Shown here: positions 56,474-64,000 of the stretch, one piece after another
How the letters are laid out: the number at the start of each line of letters is the position of its first letter
Numbering within the stretch: position 1 is the first letter of the stretch
Assembly (NCBI GenBank): GCA_039583875.1
Contig: CM077159.1
Span: 106,107,295-106,171,294 of the forward strand
Direction of reading: 5' to 3'
Length of the DNA: 64,000 nucleotides
DNA from: Platanthera guangdongensis
Taxonomy: Eukaryota; Streptophyta; Magnoliopsida; Asparagales; Orchidaceae
The notes under the pieces: model-generated
Database searches by the model: none
Told to the model about the DNA's origin: nothing
Seen by the model: only the letters and a program-made list of their open reading frames with translations
Program-made: the position numbers and the translations under genes

Positions 56474-58972
56474 TGGGAGAAAACCCTAGCCTTCTTCCTT
56501 TTATCTCATTTCCAAGTCGTCGCTGTATGGAACTGTCAGAGAGGAAGAGACTACTGGAGCTGATCTTCTTTTTTGTGAAGAACGAACACCACCAAGGAGA
56601 AGAAGAAGATGCCGCCAAGAAGGGTGGCAAGATCCGTGGCTGGAAACGGTGGAAATGCTGGAAATGAGGTGAGCTTCCTACCCTCTCCCTTGGTGCTAGA
56701 TCTCTAGTTATTCCTAGGTGAGATATCGACTCAAAAGAGTCTTTATTTGTGAGAAGAAGGTTTCTAGTAAGAGGCCATGCTAGGACTTGTGTCTTAGAAA
56801 TTAGAGTCTTCAACCTCTCCTCACTTCAAATGAAATTTGCAGATTGGTTTCATGAAGAGAACAGGCCATATAGGGTGAATAAGGGAGGATAAACTCTAGA
56901 TGTTATTTGAAAAGATTGGTTGGTGGAAGAAGACGAACCGATGATGTTCGATCTGCTTTAAGATGCGAGCAGAAATCTGTTTTCTGCACGTAGCAACTTT
57001 CTAGGTCGTTTTCAGACATGATGCGGCTAGATATGGGCTTTTGACTAAACACAAAAGCCATAGCCCTTGGAAATACATTTCCAACGAGGGGTTACATGCC
57101 TCCACCAGATTCCTGTAGCCTCAGGAATCCTCGATCGAAGTTGTTGTACAGTAATCATTCCTGCATATATAATTCTCATGTTTGTTTTGTATCGACTTTG
57201 GGTAGAAAGATTGTAGTACAGTGATGTTAATGTTTTGTTGAATTTAGTATATAAGTAATTGAGATAAAATATGTTAATGACATCTGTTGGATAGATCCCT
57301 AATGAACAAATGGTATAGTAAAGAGTACTTGATCGAGGCGATTTGGTGGAGGTTAGTGAACGAATGGATTGTTGTGTTGTGATGGTAGGAATGATTTAAA
57401 TACGTGAATCGATGGGGATGTACTTGATAATGGTAACACATTCAACAATGATAAAGTTGACTTGAAGTTCATTGTAAATAACTTTTATTAATTATGACAA
57501 CCAAATGGGTGGTAAATATGTGTGGAGTACCATTATATTGATGGTGAACCTTTGGTGTGCTTGGATGCACGGAAATATGGAAGGGTTGAAAGTGCGTGAG
57601 TGTTGCCACGCTGGAATTTTGTAATGGTAAGAGACTCGGTATGGAGCTCTTGCGTGCTGTTGAGCACGAAATGTGAATAATGAAAAGGGGGCTCAATGTG
57701 GAGCCCCGTATGTGAGATGCATGTGGTGTGAGTTGGCACGTGGTGTCATAATCCTGGGTTAAGGATAGTGTGGCAACTCTACGAGCTCGCCAGTCGTCAC
57801 ACCGATGGCAGTTGATAGATAGACTTTGGGTGGTTGGGCTTGGTCCTCGGTGTTCATTCCCAAGGCTCCTTCTGCGCCAAGTGGATGGTTGGGCTTGTTC
57901 CTCATGCTTTTTCCGAGGCTCCTTCCGGGTCACAACATAGGCCAGTTCAGGGCTTGGTTCTCGGTGCACAACTACCCGACTCCTGCTGAGCCGTAGTATG
58001 CATGTGAGCTCCACTGTTGTGTTCTTAGCGTTGATGCATGCGGAGGCCTAGACTTGGTAGTGTGGATGCCCGCCTAGTAGTGGAGAAGCCCGCTCCACTA
58101 TCACCATCTGGCCATGACGGTTGGCGCCTGAGTGGTTAGCTACCTGCTCGAAAAGTGGGAACTTCAAGTTTGTGTCGACATAGCAGTTGCTTGTACATGA
58201 TCATGGGTGAGTCATTGCATTGCATTCATGACATTGCATTCATTGCATACACAAGATCCTCATCGTATAAGTTTATATGGGCACTCTTATATGATGAGTT
58301 ACTTTACTACTGAGCCGATCCTCAACTTATATATTTGTATGTGTATTCATATAAGTTGAGTTACTTTCTATTGTAGCTTTACTCATTTATTATACTGCTG
58401 ATATTCATATTACTGCCTACTCTATTCCACCTGTTTGTACTACTGTTTTATTCATATATATTGTACCCTTGTTCTTTTCTCCGCCCGGTGCCGAGGAGTC
58501 GCCGGGAGAGTGGATGTGATAGCCACTTAGTCTTATGACTAACAGTTGCTACGTCTTCCTTTTTAGGAGGAAACCCCGCAGACAGAGCTACAACAGGTTA
58601 TGCAGCAGGACATCTAGACTAGGAATACAGGGACTGAAGGGACGGTGTCGTCGCTACCGTCAGTTATTGATGTGAGTTTTGAGAGACTCATTATGTAGCC
58701 CCTTTGGGCAAGTTTTACTCGTACTCTGATATTTTAGAAGTTGTTGATGCTTCTTTTATTTGATATACTTTTGGACTATTTACTTATGTGTGGATTTGAC
58801 TTCTGTTATATATTCTTGGTTAGGTTGGCAATATTTGATATTGATTATAGCCAACAGGATAGGCGTCTTGTGGTACAGGTTAGCCCGTGTGCTGATGCTA
58901 CCACAATGCGGCTGTTCTGGGCATAAGACTCCCCTCGTACCGTGTTTTGTGTTTCGGGAGGGGGGTCTTACA

Positions 58973-59229
58973 ATGGTATCAGCTTGTTACGATCCTAAAT
59001 TAAGGAAGTCATTCAACAAAGGTGCCACCCTCATTCGATTAGTGAGTTTGGGGACAAACTGACTTAGCGGAAGCAGTGGTGTGCCCATATGTAATTCACA
59101 CTAAGTATGTCCAACTTTGACTTTAAGATTAGCTAACCTGACCTTAGGTTTGTATCTTACATGTAGATCCCGGTGCACGTCGAGCTAGTGGGGGGAACTC
59201 CCACGCGGTCCATACCCACACAGTTTCAG
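58973..59229 (+). promoter_or_regulatory. G2 primer binding site and leader
   Basis: TGGTATCAGCTTG at 58974, one base after the LTR, matches initiator methionine tRNA for nine bases. No coding in the leader. Confidence 0.85.
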
Positions 59230-60267
59230 TAATCGGATCTAGGACAGAAGCTCACAGCTATCTTGGATGCCTTTATGTCCCAACAAGCCCATGTACAACA
59301 ACAAGCACCGAGCTATAATTGGTTGAGCACTTTCCGAGCTCTCTCCCCTCCTACCTACCTTGGGACGGAGTCGGCAGTGCGTACGAAGGAATGGTTCAAC
59401 ACCGTGCAAGAACTGTTGCAGGAATTAGATGTCCGAACAATATGGTTGTGACCCTGGTAGTGACACTTCTGGAGCTGCATGCAAAAAGGTGGTGGAAGTC
59501 CCTCATGGGCTCCACCTTCCAAGGAAGAGTCTACACGGATATTAGTTGGAGCAAGTTTTTTGAAGCTTTCTTAGAGCACTCTATCCCTTCGACTGCTCGA
59601 GATGAACTTGAAGAAAGGTTCCTGCTGCTGAAACAGGGATCCAAGTCAGTGATGAAGTACCAGCGGGAGTTTCAGCATCTAGCTAGATTTGCTGACTCCT
59701 GTGAGTTGGACAATAGAGGATATGCCAAAAGATTCAACAAAGGATTGTAAGACCCCCTGAGGTAAGCCCTTTTTTTTATAGCAGACTCCAGCTTAGCAGA
59801 AATAATTGGCATGGCGAAGAGTCTAGAGGCAGACCACTTGGGAAGTGGTAAGAGACCCACTGAGGGTGTGATGGAGGCTGACCCTAGTAACAGAAGGAGG
59901 CATAACAACAGAGGTGGAAGAGGATACCAGAGAGTTGGAGAGCGTTTCCACCTGAATTTTAGAATGTAGCGCCCGGTCTCACAGCCGCCAGCATTGCCTC
60001 CACCTCCACAGCTTCAACAAATCCAACAACCCAAAGGGCGGTATGAGCAAGTGTGCTTCCAATGAAACCAACCCGGCCACCTCCGACGCTACTGCCCGCA
60101 GCTAGTTGGGAATGCTCCTCCTGCTCCCCCTCTGGCAGCTCCACGAGTACGGGGACATATGCGTGGTCGAGGACGAGGACCACAAGGAGGAAACTCCAAA
60201 CCTTCTCGGAATCAGGTGTTCGCGCTGGACATGGCGTAGGAGCGGAACCCTTAGGAGATGATTGCAG
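59230..60267 (+). pseudogene. G2 gag
   Basis: N-terminus LDAFMSQQAHVQQQ (59257 on), core in shifted frames: PPTYLGTESAVRTKEWFNTV, LELHAKRWWKSLMG (59470-59510), FFEAFLEHSIPSTARDELEERF (59560-59620) and YQREFQHLARFAD. A zinc knuckle is at 60054-60095 (CFQ, stop, NQPGHLRRYC), where the second cysteine codon has become TGA (60063-60065). At least five stops or shifts. It is a normal gypsy gag in order and size (about 340 codons). Confidence 0.85.
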
Positions 60268-60363
60268 GTATGTTACAATTAATTAACACATTTTCAGTAT
60301 TCATCTTAAGTTCCTTAAGATGTACTGGAGGTCTAGCTTTGAGTATTTGCTATTGGTACTTAG
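60268..60363 (+). other. Candidate 96-base intron between G2 gag and protease
   Basis: Donor TGCAG/GTATGT at 60268 and acceptor ACTTAG/GC at 60363. Splicing joins ATG ATT GCA G with GC GTC GTA, giving MIAG-VVVVGGK, the residues expected before the protease. The 96 bases have no stop in this frame, so unspliced RNA could also be read through. Position and phase equal those in G1. Confidence 0.6.
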
Positions 60364-63300
60364 GCGTCGTAGTGGTTGGTGGGAAACTGACCTATATATT
60401 ATTCGATACCGGTGCATCGCACTCATTTGTGTCAGCGGACTTTGTTAAAAAGCTAGAAGGAGTGCAATACTTCACTGGTATTGCTCGAAGAGTACGCCTC
60501 CCAGATGGCTCTGAGATGGCCGCAACCGCCAAGTGCGAACTGGAGATACTTCTTGGGGGAAAGACCTTTGATACCCCTGCCACAGTTTTGAGAATGCCAG
60601 AATTCGATCTCATTCTGGGCATGACGTGGTTGGATTGGTATTACGCAAGAATTGACTGCGCGGAGAAGCGGATTTACTTGAGACATGGAGACATTGAGGT
60701 CATTTTCCAAGGTATAAACTTCGCTCCACGCTTGTTAGTATCTTCAATTCAGACCTTGAAAGCCCACATGAGAGGGGATGAAGTTTACATGATATGTTTT
60801 TAATTGAAAGAGAAGACAATAGATATGAAGGACATACGAGTGGTGCGAACTTTTCCTGAGGTATTTCCTGAGAAATTGTCAGGATTACCCCCACATAGAG
60901 AGGTGGATTTTCAAATTAAGCTAGTACCTGGTGCCAAGCCCGTCTCCAGGACCCCTTATCGTATGGCCCCGAAGGAACTCGCAGAGTTTAGGGTTCAGTT
61001 CCAAGAACTGGTGGAATCAGTATTTGTTTGCCCCAGCTCATCACCTTGGGGAGCGCATGTTCTATTCGTTAAGAAGAAGGATGGGACCTTACGATTATGT
61101 ATAGACTATCGGGAGCTCAATCGACTGATGGTGCGGAACACTTATCGGCTACCCCAGATCGACGAGTTTTTCGACCAATTGGTAGGAGCGCATTGGTTTT
61201 CCAAGTTGGATTTGTGCTCGGAGTATTATCAGTTGAGGATACAAGAGGAGGACATTCAGAAAACAGCTTTTAGCTCAAGGCACGACTTGTACGAGTTCAC
61301 TGTGATTCCATTTGGGCTCACAAATGCTCCTTCAACTTTCATGTGCCTGATGAACAAGGTGTTTGAGCATTATCTAGACATCTTTCTCATCGTCTTCATT
61401 GATGACATTTTGGTCTACTCAAAGATAGAGGAAGAGCATGTCGAACATCTAACGTTGGTACTGAAAAATCTAAAAGAGCACGCCTTGTTTGCCAAGTTCA
61501 GCAAGTGCGAATTCTGGATCCAAGAACTTGCCTTCTTGGGCCATGTGATCAGTGGGGTTGCACTAGAGATAGATCCGGCCAAAGTACGTGCCGTGAAGGA
61601 ATGGTCACCCTTGAATTCAGCGGCCGATGTGCAGAGTTTCCTTGGATTTGTTGGATATTATCGCAAGTTTGTGAAAGGATTCTGAAATATTTCCCTTCCT
61701 CTTACTACACTGACAAATAAAGGTGTGTCATACGAGTGGACACCTCAGTGTGAAGCTGCGTTCCAGGAACTAAAGTACAGACTTACTACCGCAACCATCC
61801 TAGCCCTTCCATCAGGGAAGGAAGGATTTCAAGTTTACACTGACGCGTCATATCAAGGGATGGGAGCAGTATTGATGCAACACGGGAATGTGATTGCTTA
61901 TGCTTCAAGACAGCTGAAGAAGTATGAAGTAAACTATCTAGTGCATGATTTAGAATTGGGAGCAGTGGTGTTCGCCTTGAAGGTTTGGAGACACTATCTA
62001 TATGATGTCCATTACTAAATCTTTTCAGACCACAAGAATTTGAAGTATGTTCATACTCAGACAGAATTGAATTTAAGACAACGGTGGTGGTTAGAATTTT
62101 TATGTGATTATGAATTTACCTTAAACTACCACCCCGGAAAAGCAAATTCCATAGCTGATGCTTTGAGCAGAAAGGTACCAGAATCGAGTCCTGAGTCCCG
62201 ATTGATGAGTATGAAATTATCTCGGATGCTCGACGAAATGGAGATTACCCAGGTATATAAAGACCATTTGGAAGGGTATATTGAGTACTTGACAGCGATG
62301 AGCATAGTCTGTGATATCCGAGATCGAATCTGGGAAGTGTAAGGAAAGGATGCTGCCCTAGCCCCGATGCTTAAGTCAATTGAAGATGGGACTACTGACG
62401 AGTATTCCCTAAAAGACGGCCTTATTCATCTCTGTGGCCGGATTGACATTCCCAAAGGCGGCAAAATTCGGGAAGATATCTTGAGAGAGGCACATTGCTC
62501 TCAGTATTCAGTACATCCCGGGATTGACAAGATGTACGCCGACTTGCGGAAGCCCATGTGTTGGCCGAGAATGAAGAGGGACGTTAGATATTTTGTTACG
62601 CACTGCGAGGCCTGTCAAAGGGTGAAGGAGGAAGGCAAGAGCCCCGGTGGATTATTACAGTCATTGCCCATCCCTGAGTGGAAGTTTGAGGATGTCTCCA
62701 TGGACTTCGTCCACGGATTGCCTCGCTCACGCTCAGGGAATGATTCGGTTTGGGTAATCATTGACCGTCAAACGTAAGTAGCCAGGTTTATTCCTATGAA
62801 GAAAGAAACTCATGTGGATGTTTTGGTACGCCTCTTTGTGGAGAAGTTTGTACGGTACCATGGCGTGCCAGATACAATTATTTCTGACCGAGATGGTCGT
62901 TTTACCTCTAAAGAATGGAAGGTTGTACATGCGTATTTGGGCTCGCGCTTTACATTTAGCACAACATTTCATCCTCAGACAGACGGGCAGTCTAAGAGGA
63001 CCATCAAAACTTTAGAAGATCTATTGAGGTTGTGTGTGCTGGATAGAGGAGAGCCGTGGGAAAGGCTCTTACCCCTGATAGAATTCTCATCAACAACAGT
63101 TACCAGGCCAGTATCGGGATGGCATCCCATGAAGCCATTTACGGAAGAAGGTGTAGAACCCCCTTATCTTAGGTGCAAGATGAAGACCCGAAGGTTTTAG
63201 GAATTGAGTACGTCGATGATACTAATGCAGTTGTTAGATTAATATGGGACCGCATGCTTGAGGCTCAAAGACGGCAGGCTAAATATTATACTGCAAAACA

Positions 63301-63400
63301 CCGGATGGTGGAATTTCAAGTGGGTGACAAAGTGTTCCAAAAGATCAGGCCGATGCATGGAGTGTCATAGGTACATGGTGTGAAGAAGCTCAGCCTGAGG
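60364..63400 (+). pseudogene. G2 pol: protease, RT, RNase H, integrase
   Basis: Protease YILFDTGASHSFVSADFV and LGMTWLDWYYARIDC, stop at 60801-60803; reverse transcriptase ([35 protein letters not shown] near 61400), stop TGA at 61683-61685; RNase H ([22 protein letters not shown]); integrase (HCSQYSVHPGIDKMY, CEACQRVK, MDFVHGLP, SDRDGRFTSKEW, FHPQTDGQ). Stops at 62016-62018, 62340-62342, 62775-62777 and 63198-63200. The frame ends near 63400 at KKLSLRY, before any chromodomain. RT is clearly related to G1 but far from identical. Confidence 0.9.
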
Positions 63401-64000
63401 TACGTTGTGTTAACCGCAAAATCGGCGATCCTTCCCAAGGCAGCCAGCTCGCTCGTCACGGCCTGCCCCAAGTTCCTCCTAGAGGTCGTGACGCCTTAGT
63501 GTGGGCGGATAGAATTCTTTGTCTGCTCAGGCTGCATGGCTTGGGCGGTCTCAGCGGTCGGACCGCCTAGGCCGCGTGCCTTCACTTGGTCTGCCGGGGC
63601 CGCGGACTGCTTCTGCAGTCCGCCTCTGCAGGCCGCCTCCATTTTCAGCTTAACCGCAAGATTGTCTCCGTAGGACTCTCTTTGCCGGACTCAATTCCCT
63701 GTCCGCCCAGGACGGCAATAGGTAGCGCCCCTTGCTGGAATTGGACTCCCTTAGAACGCTCCTGTAGGTCGCTCTTCAAGAAGGTCAGACCACTCAAACT
63801 GCCAAACAACAGTGGCGACCTGCCCATAGGCTGCCAGCCAGCTACCTCAGCTTCCACCTTGCCAACTTGCGCAGCCTGCCACGACAGTCCGGCATGTCGC
63901 TCAGCTCTTGGCCACCAGCAGCATGGGAAGCCAACTCCTTCAGTCCGCCTGCAGAGCGCGGACACTCAACCTCTCCGGCTACTCGCGAAGATCAGCAGCA
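63401..64000. other. Unassigned GC-rich DNA
   Basis: About 57-60 per cent GC by eye. TTAACCGCAA occurs at about 63411 and 63652. G2 breaks off here, so this may be another insertion whose far end lies outside the window. No coding domain recognised. Confidence 0.5.

Larger units (their letters stand above)
53961..58972 (+). repeat. 5' LTR of G2 (start tentative)
   Basis: The end GGGGGGTCTTACA (58972) next to the primer site is certain. The start at TGTGACAACCCG (53961) is chosen as the only copia/gypsy-like TG start before U3 and would give a 5.0-kb LTR, long but known in this clade. Dyad array 56190-56300, TATA box TATAAAAA 56466-56473 followed by AAACCCTAGCC. The frame 57469-58014 on the minus strand and others inside are not supported. 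Confidence 0.6.

Noticed and set aside
57469..58014. 181-residue minus-strand open frame
   Set aside because: It lies antisense in the G2 LTR leader, has no domain, and reflects tandem GGCTTGGT-type repeats.
60063..60065. TGA in the G2 zinc knuckle as selenocysteine
   Set aside because: Flowering plants lack selenocysteine insertion, and other stops surround it. Cysteine TGC or TGT changed to TGA by mutation is enough.

Overview
The window is nuclear DNA of a flowering plant, probably a eudicot. It is a heterochromatin-type block of nested LTR retrotransposons (Ty1/copia and Ty3/gypsy), small inverted-repeat elements, long TA microsatellites and one broken host gene. I recognise no intact host gene, rRNA, tRNA or CRISPR array. 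Organism and family names rest on motifs read by eye; no database search was possible.

Layout. 1-3009: 3' end of a copia element (A, + strand): tail of an additional ORF (aORF), polypurine tract, 1.66-kb LTR. 3010-16611: an older minus-strand copia element (H1), interrupted by A inside its reverse transcriptase and by a complete 8.66-kb element (B, 4785-13441, + strand, target duplication GCAAG) inside its protease. B has gag and the aORF but no pol. 16612-17780: remnant of the copia element into which H1 inserted. 17805-21590: a cluster of foldback elements, GC-rich hairpin arrays, TA microsatellites and a hAT-type MITE. 21727-24660: a minus-strand OVATE-family (OFP) pseudogene split by a solo gypsy LTR. 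24938-34036: a complete minus-strand gypsy chromovirus (G1). 34072-41947: a decayed SIRE-like copia element (S1, + strand). 42197-44270: a copia relic (R1) broken by the minus-strand element S2 (about 44275-49830), which carries another aORF. 49831-53960: unassigned DNA, a LINE RNase H fragment, an LTR fragment made of dyad repeats, and a minus-strand gypsy LTR fragment. About 53961-63400: a second gypsy chromovirus (G2, + strand) with a very long 5' LTR. 63401-64000: unassigned GC-rich DNA.

Four signals stand out. (1) Nine LTRs from unrelated copia and gypsy elements carry, in U3, arrays of CpG-rich dyads built on TCGACGA/CGTCGA-like cores. (2) The transcribed leaders of the copia LTRs carry phased arrays of small stem-loops whose stems differ in sequence while loops or spacers stay constant, as expected for selected RNA structure. 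(3) The aORF of A, B and S2 is one protein family, and in B and S2 the DNA just upstream of it looks like a second internal promoter resembling each element's own U3. (4) G1 and G2 each have a candidate short phase-1 intron at exactly the same place between gag and protease. All four are inferences from sequence with stated tests.
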